Positions 25,861-34,378 of a stretch of 64,000 nucleotides of DNA are shown here, piece after piece. The DNA is from Hyphomicrobiales bacterium. GTDB lineage: Bacteria > Pseudomonadota > Alphaproteobacteria > Rhizobiales > Beijerinckiaceae. The translations under genes were made by a program, and so were the position numbers. A model generated the notes under the pieces. The model was not told where the DNA came from. It ran no database searches and saw only the letters and a list, made by a program, of their open reading frames with translations. The number at the start of each line of letters is the position of its first letter. Within the stretch, counting starts at the first letter, position 1. The DNA lies in assembly GCA_900466745.1 (NCBI GenBank), contig UBNE01000001.1:62001-126000 (forward strand), read 5' to 3'.

Positions 25861-27306
25861 ATGAATGCGCCCTTCAAGAACCTGATCGACGGCGAATGGA
25901 CCGCCGCGGCTCACGCGTCGCGCAACATCAACCCCTCCAATACCGGCGACGTCGTCGGCGAATACGCGCAAGGGACGGTCGAGGACCTGAACAACGCCGT
26001 CGCGGCGGCCAAGGCCGCCTTCCCGGCCTGGAGCCGCACCACGCCGCAGGAGCGCTACGAGGTCCTGAAGAAGGCCTCCGACGAGATCCTCGCCCGCAAG
26101 GACGAGCTCGGCCGGCTGCTTTCGCGCGAGGAGGGCAAGACCCTGGCCGAGGGCATCGGCGAGGCCGCCCGCGCCGGCCAGATATTCGCCTTCTTCGCCG
26201 GCGAATGCCTGCGCGCCGGCGGCGAGATGGTTCCCTCGGTGCGCCCGGGCGTCGGTGTCGAGATCACCCGCGAGCCGGTCGGAATCGTCGGCATGATCAC
26301 GCCCTGGAACTTCCCGATCGCGATCCCGGCCTGGAAGATCGCCCCGGCGCTGGCCTGGGGCAACTGCGTCGTGATCAAGCCGGCCGATCTCGTGCCGGGC
26401 TCGGCCTGGGCGCTCGTTGACATCATCCAGCGTGCCGGCCTGCCCAAGGGCGTGCTCAACCTGGTCATGGGCCGCGGCTCGGTCGTCGGCCAGGCGCTGC
26501 TCGAGCACAAGGACGTCGCGGCGATCTCCTTCACCGGCTCGGTCGCGACCGGCCGCAAGGTCGCGGCCGCCTGCATCGCCTCGAGCCCGATGAAGAAGGT
26601 CCAGCTCGAGATGGGCGGCAAGAACCCGCTCGTCGTGCTCGACGACGCCGACCTGAAGACGGCGGTCGAGGTCGCGGTCAACGGCGCCTTCTTCTCCACC
26701 GGCCAGCGCTGCACGGCGTCCTCGCGCCTGATCGTCCAGGCCGGCATCCACGACAGATTCGTCGAGGCCTGCATCGAGCGGCTGAAGGGCGTCGTCGTCG
26801 ACGACGCGCTCAAGGCCGGCACCCATATCGGCCCGGTCGTCGACCAGAGCCAGCTCGACCAGGACCTGAAATACATCCAGATCGCCAAGGACGAGGGCGG
26901 CAGGCTCGCCTTCGGCGGCGAGCTCCTGAAGCGCGAGACTCCCGGCTTCTATCTCCAGCCGGCGTTGTTCACCGAGACCACCAACGCCATGCGCATCTCG
27001 CGCGAGGAGGTCTTCGGCCCGGTCGCCAACATCGTCCGCGTCAAGGACTATGACGAGGCGCTCGCCGTGGCCAACGACACCGAGTTCGGCCTCTCCTCGG
27101 GCATCTGCACGACCTCGCTGAAATACGCCACGCATTTCAAGCGCAACAGCGAGGCCGGCATGGTGATGGTCAACCTGCCGACGGCGGGCGTCGACTATCA
27201 CGTGCCGTTCGGCGGCCGGAAGGGCTCCAGCTACGGTCCGCGCGAGCAGGGCGCCTACGCCAAGGAGTTCTACAGCACGGTGAAGACGGCCTACACGCTG
27301 GCCTGA
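25861..27306 (+). CDS. NAD(P)-dependent aldehyde dehydrogenase, possibly alpha-ketoglutaric semialdehyde dehydrogenase
   Basis: This 481-residue enzyme oxidises an aldehyde to a carboxylate. The cofactor and catalytic motifs are GMITPWNFPIAIP (with Asn), VIKPAD, FTGSVATGRKV, the general-base Glu in QLEMGGKNP and the nucleophile Cys in FFSTGQRCTASSRL. The overall sequence resembles the ketoglutaric semialdehyde dehydrogenase group of the ALDH superfamily, but the substrate is a guess. GGGAG precedes the ATG at 25861. It may share the EcfG-like promoter of the small gene upstream. Confidence 0.88.
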   Translation: MNAPFKNLIDGEWTAAAHASRNINPSNTGDVVGEYAQGTVEDLNNAVAAAKAAFPAWSRTTPQERYEVLKKASDEILARKDELGRLLSREEGKTLAEGIGEAARAGQIFAFFAGECLRAGGEMVPSVRPGVGVEITREPVGIVGMITPWNFPIAIPAWKIAPALAWGNCVVIKPADLVPGSAWALVDIIQRAGLPKGVLNLVMGRGSVVGQALLEHKDVAAISFTGSVATGRKVAAACIASSPMKKVQLEMGGKNPLVVLDDADLKTAVEVAVNGAFFSTGQRCTASSRLIVQAGIHDRFVEACIERLKGVVVDDALKAGTHIGPVVDQSQLDQDLKYIQIAKDEGGRLAFGGELLKRETPGFYLQPALFTETTNAMRISREEVFGPVANIVRVKDYDEALAVANDTEFGLSSGICTTSLKYATHFKRNSEAGMVMVNLPTAGVDYHVPFGGRKGSSYGPREQGAYAKEFYSTVKTAYTLA

Positions 27307-27310
27307 TCTC

Positions 27311-27335
27311 GGAACAGGCTGCGGTCGCGGCGGTT
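27311..27335 (+). promoter_or_regulatory. EcfG-type promoter for the Cys-rich copper protein
   Basis: GGAAC (27311-27315), 16 bp and GGTT (27332-27335) start 4 bp after the aldehyde dehydrogenase stop and 37 bp before the ATG at 27373. The -10 element deviates at one base from CGTT. A GATCGGGA/TCCCGATC hairpin (27336-27361) lies immediately downstream, just before the GGAG ribosome binding site. Confidence 0.55.
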
Positions 27336-27372
27336 GATCGGGAAACGCACTTCTCCCGATCGGAGCCGCGAC

Positions 27373-27702
27373 ATGCACCACCCCGACCCGAAGACGCGCG
27401 AGATCGTCGATCTCGCGCTCGATTGCTACAAGCACTGCTTCGGCATGGCGACGACGCATTGCCTCGCCGTCGGAGGCGCCCATGCCGAACCGGGGCATCT
27501 GACGCTGATGCTGGCCTGTTCCGAGATCTGTCGGACCATGGCCCATCTGCTGATGATGGCCTCGCCGCATGCCAGGCATCTCGCCCCGGAATGTATCGAG
27601 ATTTGCGAGGCTTGTGCCGCCGATTGCGAGCGCCTCGGCGGCATGGAGGATTGCGTCGCGGCCTGCCGCGCCTGTGCGAAGGCGTGTGCCGCCCTGTCGT
27701 GA
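27373..27702 (+). CDS. Cys-rich four-helix-bundle copper-binding protein (Csp3/DUF326-like)
   Basis: This 109-residue protein has 13 cysteines (18, 22, 30, 49, 53, 74, 78, 81, 85, 94, 98, 101, 105), mostly spaced CxxxC or CxxC along helices, plus several His and Met. This is the pattern of copper storage proteins, where Cys residues line a four-helix bundle and bind many Cu(I) ions. No signal peptide is present, so it should be cytosolic like Csp3. The usual nearby copper exporter is missing; the neighbours are stress genes, and the promoter is EcfG-like. Confidence 0.87.
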   Translation: MHHPDPKTREIVDLALDCYKHCFGMATTHCLAVGGAHAEPGHLTLMLACSEICRTMAHLLMMASPHARHLAPECIEICEACAADCERLGGMEDCVAACRACAKACAALS

Positions 27703-27709
27703 CGGGCGC

Positions 27710-28588
27710 TCAGCCGACCGGAATCACGTCGACCGCGACCCCGATCTGCTGCGAGCCCGGCCCGATCACCACCCCGTCGAGCGGCGCGACATCGGCATAG
27801 TCGCGGCCGATGGCGGTGACGATGTGGTCGTCGGCGACGATCAGGTCGTTGGTCGGGTCGAGCCCGATCCAGCCGGTTTCAGGCCCGCACCAGAGCAGCG
27901 CCCAGGCATGGCTGGCATCGGCGCCTTCCAGCCGCCTCTGGCCGGCCGGCGGGATGGTGCGGATATAGCCGCTGACATAGGCCGCCGGCAGGCCGAGGCC
28001 GCGCAGGCCCGCGATCATGATATGGGCGAAATCCTGGCAGACGCCGTGGCGCCGGGCGAAGGCCTCGGCCAGGGGGGTCGAGACCTCGGTCGCGTCGGGA
28101 TCGTAGGCGAAGTCCCGCCGGATCCGCGCCATCAGCTCGCTCGCGGCCTCCAGCACCGGCCGCCTCGCCCCGAAGCTCTCGCGTGCATAGGCGATGACGG
28201 AGGCGACCTCGGGCACGAGCCGGCTGGGATAGAGGTGATGGGCGGGAGAGGCGGGCGCGAGGCTGCAGGAGGCGAGCGCCAGCGCCGCGACCTCCTCCCA
28301 GCCGCGCGTCAGCCCGGGATAGGGCGGGGCCGGGCGCTCGACGGCGACGCGCGCGCGCATCTCGACCTTGAGTTCGTGATGCGGGCTGGCGATCGTCGCC
28401 ATCGTCATCCGGTTGCCGAAGAAGCAGGGCGCGTCGCTGCGCTCGGCCGGGCGCGGCGTGATCAGCAGTTCGCTGCTCCGCACGTGCTGGCCCGACCCGT
28501 CGCGCGGCAGCAGCCGCATCACGCAGCGCGCGAAGGGCACCTGCCGGCTGTAGTCGTAGGTGGTGACGTGGCGGACGTCGTAGATCAC
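27710..28588 (-). CDS. Transglutaminase-like protein of the ATP-grasp/alpha-E system
   Basis: This 292-residue protein has an N-terminal transglutaminase beta domain (IYDVRHVTTYDYSRQVPFAR) and a catalytic core with Cys in RRHGVCQDFAHIMIAG, His in ASHAWALLWC and Asp in GLDPTND. The start is the GTG at 28586-28588, which overlaps the upstream ATP-grasp stop (GTGA). In many bacteria this transglutaminase, an ATP-grasp and an alpha-E protein form a conserved operon predicted to make and process a small peptide or peptide tag. The substrate is unknown. Confidence 0.88.
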   Translation of the reverse strand: MIYDVRHVTTYDYSRQVPFARCVMRLLPRDGSGQHVRSSELLITPRPAERSDAPCFFGNRMTMATIASPHHELKVEMRARVAVERPAPPYPGLTRGWEEVAALALASCSLAPASPAHHLYPSRLVPEVASVIAYARESFGARRPVLEAASELMARIRRDFAYDPDATEVSTPLAEAFARRHGVCQDFAHIMIAGLRGLGLPAAYVSGYIRTIPPAGQRRLEGADASHAWALLWCGPETGWIGLDPTNDLIVADDHIVTAIGRDYADVAPLDGVVIGPGSQQIGVAVDVIPVG

Positions 28589-31104
28589 GCGATGCCCGTC
28601 AGTCGCGATCCTTCCGGGCCGCTGTTCTGGAGGAAGTACCGGTCGGCGATGGCGGCGGAGAGCCCCATCAGCAATTGCTCGAACAGCAGGATGCTGGTGC
28701 GGTCGAGCCGGCCGGCCTCGGCGATGCGGCAATCGGCGGCGAGCCGCAGCACCAGGCGGTAGGGCGTCTCCAGCATGCCGTCCTCGGCCAGCGTCGGCAG
28801 GCCCCTGATCTCGGCCTCGAGCCGCTCGACCTGAAAGGCGACCGAGCGGGGATTGTACGGGTCCAGCATGACCAGGTCGAGCACCGGCTGCAGGCTCGCC
28901 CCGAGCAGGTAGCGCGAGCGATAGGTGATCTGCGAATCGGTCAGGTCGAGCAGCGCGTCGAGGGCTTCGCCCGAGGGCTCGTTCTCGGTGAATTGCCGGG
29001 CGAAGCGGCAGGTCGCGATGCCGCGCTCCAGCCGCCGCCCGATATCGAGGAAGCGCCAGCCCGCGCCGCGCACCATGTTCTCCTGGCTGAGGCCGGAGAA
29101 GGCCGCGAGCGTCTTCAGGGCGCGGTCGGCGATCTCGTAGGCCTCGCCCTCCGAGGGCCTGCGCCCGTCCTGCGGCGTGAGCTGCTTCTGCAGGTCGCCG
29201 AACAATCGCCAGGCGTCGACCGAGAGCCGCTCGCGGATGACCGAGGCGGTGCGGCGCGCCTCCCGCACCGAGGCGGCGGCGGAGCCGTAGTCGTCGAGGC
29301 TGTAGAGCGCCGAATAGGCCTGCGCGGCTGGGTTTCGGCCGCGGTCATGCGGAGCCGCCCCCCAGGCGACGAGAAGCTCGGCCAGCCGGCGCACCGTGTC
29401 GCCGCGTCCCGGCGAGGGATCGGAATCGATCAGCCGGCCGAGCAGGGCGCGCACCAGGCGCAGCGTCGCCTCGCCGCGTTCCAGATAGCGCCCGAGCCAG
29501 AACAGGTTGTCGGCGGCGCGGCTCGGCAGCGTGCCGGTGACGCGCTGGATGCTGATCCGGTCCGGCGCCGGCAGGAGCGTGATCGGCTCGACCGGCGCGT
29601 CGGCGGTGACCCAGACATCGCTGGAGCGCACGCCGTTGCGCAGGCTGACGGCGCGTGCGTCCGGCTCCTCCGAGATCCGGCAGAAGCCGCCGGGCATCAC
29701 CTTCCAGCCGTCCGGCGTCGCGGCGGCGAAGACGCGCAAGGTCATCGGATGCGGCTCGAGCCGGCCGTTCTGGAACACCGGCATGGTCGAGAGCCTGACG
29801 ACCTCCTGCCCGACATAGTCCAGGCCGCGCGCAGCGATGCGGGCGCGCAGCGCCGCGCGCCCGGCCGCTGGCAACTCGCCGGCGAGCACCGATTCCCGGC
29901 CGAGCTCGCCGCCGGCGCTGCGGAAGGCGGGCGCGACGCTCATCTCGTCGAGTCGCGCCAGCACGGCCTCGCGCTCCCGCGGCTGGCCGCACCACCAGGT
30001 CGCGATATTCGGCAGGATCAGCTCCTCGCCCAGCACCTGCCGCGCGAGGGCGGGGAGGAAGCCCATCAGCGCCCGCGCCTCGACGACGCCCGAGCCGAGG
30101 CCGTTGGCGACATGGACCTGGCCGCCGCGCACGGCCTGCACCAGCCCGGCGACGCCGAGCGCCGATCGCGCATTGAGCTCGAGCGGGTCGGCGAAATCGC
30201 CGTCGATGCGCCGCCAGATCACATCGGCGCGCTTGAGCCCGGCGATGGTGCGCACATGCACCCGGCCCTCCCGCATCAGCAAATCGTCGCCTTCCACCAG
30301 CAGGAAGCCGAGATAGCGCGCGAGATAGGCCTGCTCGAAATAGCTCTCGTTGAGCGGGCCGGGCGTCAGCAGGCAGATCCGCGGCTCGACCCGCCGCGAC
30401 CGTGCCACCAGCCCGGCCCGGAAGCCCTGGAAGAAGGCGGCGAGCCGCTCGATGTTCATGCTGCGGAACATGTCCGGGAAGGCGCGCGTCAGGGCCAGCC
30501 GGTTCTCCAGCGCGTAGCCGGCGCCCGAGGGCGCCTGGGCGCGATCCTGCAGCACCCACCAGCGCCCGTCCGGCCCGCGGCCGAGATCGGCGGCGTAGAG
30601 CTGCAGCGCGCCGCCGCCCGGCGTGCCGTGCAGGGGGCGCAGGTAATCCGGGCTGCCGGTGACGACCGCCGCCGGCAGCAGGCCCTTCGCGACGAAGTCG
30701 CCGGGGCCGTAGACGTCGTCGAGCAGGCGCGCGAGCAGTTGCGCCCGCTGCGCGACGCCGGCGGCGATGCTCTGCCATTCGGCGCCGGGGATGAGAAGCG
30801 GCACATGGCTCAGCGGCCAGGCGCGCTCGCCCGCGCTGGGATCGTGCGTATCGATATCGCCGTGGACGCGATAGGAGACGCCGGTATCGTGGACATGCCG
30901 GTCGGCGAGGCCGAAGCGCTGCCGCAACTCGTCCGGCGACAGCGCGCACCATTCCTGGAGGAAAGGTTCCCAGTGGGGCCGCACGGCCCCTGCCGCGTCG
31001 ACGAGCTCGTCATGGGTGCCGGGCAGGGCGCGATAGCCGGCGAGCAGCGCCGCGCGCCGCTCCTCCTTGGTGCGTCCAGACCGGATGCGGCCCTGCACTG
31101 CCAT
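28585..31104 (-). CDS. Circularly permuted ATP-grasp / alpha-E (DUF403) fusion protein
   Basis: This 839-residue fusion combines two proteins that are often separate. Residues ~1-500 are a circularly permuted type 2 ATP-grasp (GPGDFVAKGLLPAAVVTG, RWWVLQDRAQAPSGAGYALENR, TPGPLNESYFEQAYLARYLG, VIWRRIDGDFADPLEL, LPNIATWWCGQ). Residues ~510-839 are the helical alpha-E domain (ADNLFWLGRYLERGEATLRL). ATP-grasps ligate amino groups to carboxyl-phosphates, so a peptide or amide bond-forming role is predicted. It is translationally coupled to the transglutaminase behind it. The proteasome-like peptidase seen in some such operons is not present here. Confidence 0.9.
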   Translation of the reverse strand: MAVQGRIRSGRTKEERRAALLAGYRALPGTHDELVDAAGAVRPHWEPFLQEWCALSPDELRQRFGLADRHVHDTGVSYRVHGDIDTHDPSAGERAWPLSHVPLLIPGAEWQSIAAGVAQRAQLLARLLDDVYGPGDFVAKGLLPAAVVTGSPDYLRPLHGTPGGGALQLYAADLGRGPDGRWWVLQDRAQAPSGAGYALENRLALTRAFPDMFRSMNIERLAAFFQGFRAGLVARSRRVEPRICLLTPGPLNESYFEQAYLARYLGFLLVEGDDLLMREGRVHVRTIAGLKRADVIWRRIDGDFADPLELNARSALGVAGLVQAVRGGQVHVANGLGSGVVEARALMGFLPALARQVLGEELILPNIATWWCGQPREREAVLARLDEMSVAPAFRSAGGELGRESVLAGELPAAGRAALRARIAARGLDYVGQEVVRLSTMPVFQNGRLEPHPMTLRVFAAATPDGWKVMPGGFCRISEEPDARAVSLRNGVRSSDVWVTADAPVEPITLLPAPDRISIQRVTGTLPSRAADNLFWLGRYLERGEATLRLVRALLGRLIDSDPSPGRGDTVRRLAELLVAWGAAPHDRGRNPAAQAYSALYSLDDYGSAAASVREARRTASVIRERLSVDAWRLFGDLQKQLTPQDGRRPSEGEAYEIADRALKTLAAFSGLSQENMVRGAGWRFLDIGRRLERGIATCRFARQFTENEPSGEALDALLDLTDSQITYRSRYLLGASLQPVLDLVMLDPYNPRSVAFQVERLEAEIRGLPTLAEDGMLETPYRLVLRLAADCRIAEAGRLDRTSILLFEQLLMGLSAAIADRYFLQNSGPEGSRLTGIA

Positions 31105-31417
31105 GCGCTTCGCTCAGACCCATGCCGGGCGCCGCATATCCGGCCGGGGCGGGACTGCGGCGCTGCGTTCCTCCGGCGGAATCGCCGGACCGGCGGGACT
31201 ATGACCGATCGCCTCGCGGCGCGCGAGCCGTCACGCCGTCGCCGCGCGGGAATTCGTGCCGGCGCTTCGCCGGCGAAACCGGCCTCGCGCGCCGCGCGGC
31301 GCCGGGAGACATGGCGGCGGCGCGTTCTTTCTCCTTTGCAAGCCGGCCGAACCGTCTCACTCTGGCCGCAGCGATCGGCTAGCCGAATCCGGAGAGCCGT
31401 ACGGAGTTGCGAGTGCC
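31105..31417. other. 313-bp divergent intergenic region without a gene
   Basis: This GC-rich gap separates the ATP-grasp gene (minus) from zwf (plus). It holds a short perfect hairpin, GCCGGCG (31258-31264), CTT, CGCCGGC (31268-31274). No EcfG-type box, coding sequence or convincing promoter could be read. Open frames across it are Arg/Ala-rich and out of frame with zwf. Confidence 0.5.
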
Positions 31418-32920
31418 ATGGACGCCATCGTCGATCAGGGGCTGCGGCCCGAAACCATTCCCGAGCGCACGCCGGTCCCGCCCTTCGATCTGGTGATCTT
31501 CGGCGCCGGCGGCGATCTCGCCCTGCGCAAGCTCTTCCCGGCGCTGGCCCAGCGCAACCGCGAAGGGGTGCTGCCGGAGGAGAGCCGGGTTCTCGCCGTC
31601 GTCCGCAAGGAGGAGGATGTCGAGGGCCTGCCCAGACAGATCGCCCAGCGGCTCCGCGAGGAAGGCATCCCGGCCGACCAGGTCGAGACCTTCCTGCGCA
31701 GGCTCACCATGGTGCTGCTCGATGCGCTGAAGCCCGAGACCTACACGTCGCTGAAGAAGGCGCTCGGCGAATCGGAGCGGGTGCGCTCCTTCTATCTCTC
31801 GACGCCGCCCGACCTGTTCATCCCGATCTGCGAAAACCTCGCCAAGGCGCAGATCCTGACGCCGACCTCGCGCGTCATCCTGGAGAAGCCGCTGGGGCGC
31901 GATCTCGCCTCCGCCCGCCAGATCAACGACGCCGTCGCGCGCATCCTGCCGGAAAGCCGGACCTACCGGATCGACCACTATCTCGGCAAGGAGACGGTGC
32001 AGAACCTGCTCGTCCTGCGCTTCGCCAACACGCTGTTCGAGCGCTCCTGGTCGAGTCGGGACATCGACCATGTCCAGATCACGGTGGCCGAGACGGTCGG
32101 GCTGGAAAGCCGCGCCGGCTATTACGACAAGGCCGGCCATATGCGCGATATGGTGCAGAACCATCTCATGCAGTTGCTGACGCTGTTCGCCATCGAGCCG
32201 CCGAACATGCTGGAGGCCGGCGCCGTCCGCGACGAGAAGATCAAGGTGCTCAAGGCGCTGCGCCCCATCGTCGGGCCGGATGTCCAGCGCTACACCGTGC
32301 GCGGCCAGTACGGGCCCGGCCAGATCGACGGCCAGCGCGTGCGCGGCTATGCCGAGGAGCTGGGCCATGCCTCCAACACCGAGACCTTCGTCTCGATCCG
32401 CTGCGAGCTGGATAGCTGGCGCTGGGCCGGCGTCCCGATCTATCTGCGCACCGGAAAGCGCATGGCGCAGCGCTATTCCGAGATCGTCGTCACCTTCAAG
32501 CCGGTGCCGCATTCGATCTTCGGCAACGGCACCTGCGACCGGCTCGACGCCAACCGCCTGTTCATCCGCCTGCAGCCGAACGACGGCGTCCAGCTCCAGC
32601 TCATGATGAAGGTGCCGGGCTCCGGCCGGCTCAAGATCGTGCCGCGTCAGCTCGACCTGCGCTATTCCACCGCCTTCGACGAGCGCACGCCCGACGCCTA
32701 TGAGCGGCTGCTCACCGACGTCATCCGCGGCGACCAGACGCTGTTCATGCATCGCGACGAGGTCGAGCAGGCCTGGGCCTGGGTCGATCCGATCATCGCC
32801 GGCTGGCAGGACTACACGCCGCATCCGCACCGCTACGCGGCGGGCTCCTGGGGGCCGTCTCAGGCGATCGGCCTGATCGAGCGCGACGGCCGCTCCTGGG
32901 CCGATCCGGACCTGGTCTGA
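31418..32920 (+). CDS. zwf: Glucose-6-phosphate 1-dehydrogenase
   Basis: This 500-residue enzyme oxidises glucose-6-phosphate to 6-phosphogluconolactone with NADP(+). The nucleotide-binding site reads VIFGAGGDLALRKLFPAL, where many family members have GASGDL. The substrate and catalytic motif RIDHYLGKETVQNLL is intact, as is EKPLGRDL. The start at 31418 gives a normal family length. Its TGA shares a base with the ATG of pgl, and eda follows, so the upper Entner-Doudoroff/pentose phosphate route is one operon. Confidence 0.95.
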   Translation: MDAIVDQGLRPETIPERTPVPPFDLVIFGAGGDLALRKLFPALAQRNREGVLPEESRVLAVVRKEEDVEGLPRQIAQRLREEGIPADQVETFLRRLTMVLLDALKPETYTSLKKALGESERVRSFYLSTPPDLFIPICENLAKAQILTPTSRVILEKPLGRDLASARQINDAVARILPESRTYRIDHYLGKETVQNLLVLRFANTLFERSWSSRDIDHVQITVAETVGLESRAGYYDKAGHMRDMVQNHLMQLLTLFAIEPPNMLEAGAVRDEKIKVLKALRPIVGPDVQRYTVRGQYGPGQIDGQRVRGYAEELGHASNTETFVSIRCELDSWRWAGVPIYLRTGKRMAQRYSEIVVTFKPVPHSIFGNGTCDRLDANRLFIRLQPNDGVQLQLMMKVPGSGRLKIVPRQLDLRYSTAFDERTPDAYERLLTDVIRGDQTLFMHRDEVEQAWAWVDPIIAGWQDYTPHPHRYAAGSWGPSQAIGLIERDGRSWADPDLV

Positions 32921-33606
32921 TGGCGGGCGGAGCCGTCGCCTGGCAGCGCTTCGCCACGCTCGCCGATGCCTCCGAGGCGCTGGCGGAAGCGGTCGCGATC
33001 CGGCTGAAGGATCTGCTGGCCCGCCAGGAGCGGGCCTCGCTGGTGGTGCCAGGCGGCAACACGCCGGCGCTCTTCCTCGCCGCGCTCGGCCGGCAGGAGC
33101 TGCCCTGGGAACAGGTCACGCTGCTGCCGACCGACGAGCGCTTCGTCGCCGCCGACGATCCGGCGTCGAACGAGCGGATGCTGCGGACGCAGTTCGCACC
33201 GCTGGCGCAGGGGCGCGTCCGGTTCCTGTCCTTCCACGGCCATGGCAGCGACATCGAGGCCGCCGCCTCGCAGCTCTGCGCCGAGCTCGCCGAATTGCCG
33301 CCGCTCGACCTCGTCGTCTCCGGCATGGGCGCGGATGGCCACATCGCCTCGCTCTTCCCGGGCGCGGAAGCGAGTTTCGACGCCGTGCCCGACAGCGGCA
33401 TCGTGGTCGCGCGTCCGCCGGGGCTGCCGCCGCGCCTGTCGCTGTCGCCGAGGAGGCTGGTCGAGGCGGGCTGGGCGGGGCTGCTCGTCTCCGGCGCCGC
33501 CAAGGAGGCGGTGCTGAAAGGGGCCGGCAGCCGCTCCGTGCCGCTGCCGGTCGACATGCTGCTTGGCCGCATGCGGGGGCTCGACGTCTATTGGGCGAAG
33601 GAGTAG
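32920..33606 (+). CDS. pgl: 6-phosphogluconolactonase
   Basis: This 228-residue protein of the glucosamine-6-phosphate isomerase/lactonase fold hydrolyses the product of Zwf. LVVPGGNTPALFLAAL, LPTDERFVAADDPASNERML and SGMGADGHIASLFPGA are the family motifs. It starts on the last base of the zwf stop codon (1-bp overlap), so translation is coupled. Confidence 0.93.
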   Translation: MAGGAVAWQRFATLADASEALAEAVAIRLKDLLARQERASLVVPGGNTPALFLAALGRQELPWEQVTLLPTDERFVAADDPASNERMLRTQFAPLAQGRVRFLSFHGHGSDIEAAASQLCAELAELPPLDLVVSGMGADGHIASLFPGAEASFDAVPDSGIVVARPPGLPPRLSLSPRRLVEAGWAGLLVSGAAKEAVLKGAGSRSVPLPVDMLLGRMRGLDVYWAKE

Positions 33607-33658
33607 GGCAGGCCAGCGAGCCCGTTTTCCGTCTGCAAATCGATTGAAAGACCAAGCC

Positions 33659-34303
33659 ATGGACGAAGCTGCCGCGATTGCCCGGCTGAAGAGCTGCGGA
33701 GTCATCCCCGTCGTCGTGATCGAGGACGCCTCGCGCGCCGTCGATCTCGCCCATGCGCTGGTGGCCGGGGGCATCGACGTCGTCGAGGTCACGCTGCGCC
33801 GTCCCGCCGCGCTGGAGGCGCTCGCCGCCATCGCGAAGTCGGTGCCGAAGGCGCTGGCGGTGGCCGGCACGGTCGTCGCCCCGGCGCAGGTCGCGCAGGT
33901 GAAGGATGCAGGCGCCCAGGCCGTCGTCAGCCCCGGTTTCAGCGAAAGCGTGGACGAGGCGCTGCGCCAGGCAGGGCTGCCCTGGCTGCCGGGCGTCGCC
34001 ACGGCGTCCGACTGCATGCGCGCCGTCGCGGCCGGCCGCGTCGCGGCGAAGTTCTTTCCGGCCGAGCAGGCTGGCGGCCCGCCGGCGCTGAAGGCGCTCT
34101 CCGGGCCGTTCCCGCAGATGAGCTTCTGCCCGACGGGCGGGGTCGGCCTGAAGAATCTCGGCGATTACCTCGCCCTGCCGCAGGTGATCTGCGTCGGCGG
34201 CTCCTGGCTGGTGCCGGCCGACGCCATCGCAGCGGGCGACTGGAAGCGGATCGAGATGTTGGCGCGCGAAGCGAGGGAAGCGTTCCAGAAGGCGCGGGGA
34301 TAA
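33659..34303 (+). CDS. eda: KDPG/KHG aldolase (2-dehydro-3-deoxy-phosphogluconate aldolase)
   Basis: This 214-residue class I aldolase cleaves 2-keto-3-deoxy-6-phosphogluconate to pyruvate and glyceraldehyde-3-phosphate. The Schiff-base Lys is K131 (RVAAKFFPAE) and the general-acid Glu is E43 (DVVEVTLR). It lies 52 bp behind pgl. The dehydratase gene edd, which completes the Entner-Doudoroff pathway, is not in this window. Confidence 0.93.
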   Translation: MDEAAAIARLKSCGVIPVVVIEDASRAVDLAHALVAGGIDVVEVTLRRPAALEALAAIAKSVPKALAVAGTVVAPAQVAQVKDAGAQAVVSPGFSESVDEALRQAGLPWLPGVATASDCMRAVAAGRVAAKFFPAEQAGGPPALKALSGPFPQMSFCPTGGVGLKNLGDYLALPQVICVGGSWLVPADAIAAGDWKRIEMLAREAREAFQKARG

Positions 34304-34322
34304 GAAGCAGGGAAAGAAGCGC

Positions 34323-34375
34323 GCCATCCCGCATCTGCGCAGCAGCACCGCGTGCCGCGGCGCGTGCGGGATGAC
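34323..34375. repeat. Intergenic repeat, family D, copy 2
   Basis: CATCCCGCATCTGCGCAGC through GTGCCGCGGCGCGTGCGGGATGAC is nearly identical to the right half of 3683-3820. The left half with the 20-bp stem is absent. It lies between the convergent eda and oxidoreductase genes, just behind both stop codons, as in copy 1. Confidence 0.82.
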
Positions 34376-34378
34376 ATC

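Noticed and set aside
31105-31417. Small basic protein starting at 31201.
   Set aside because: The frame has no stop before zwf and continues through it in the wrong frame, and its composition is typical of shadow frames.
28675-32415. A 1246-residue open frame on the plus strand antisense to the ATP-grasp gene and running into zwf.
   Set aside because: It crosses several real genes, is rich in Arg/Ala/Gly/Asp as expected for GC-rich shadow frames, and has no recognisable domain. The ATP-grasp/alpha-E and zwf frames have clear motifs.
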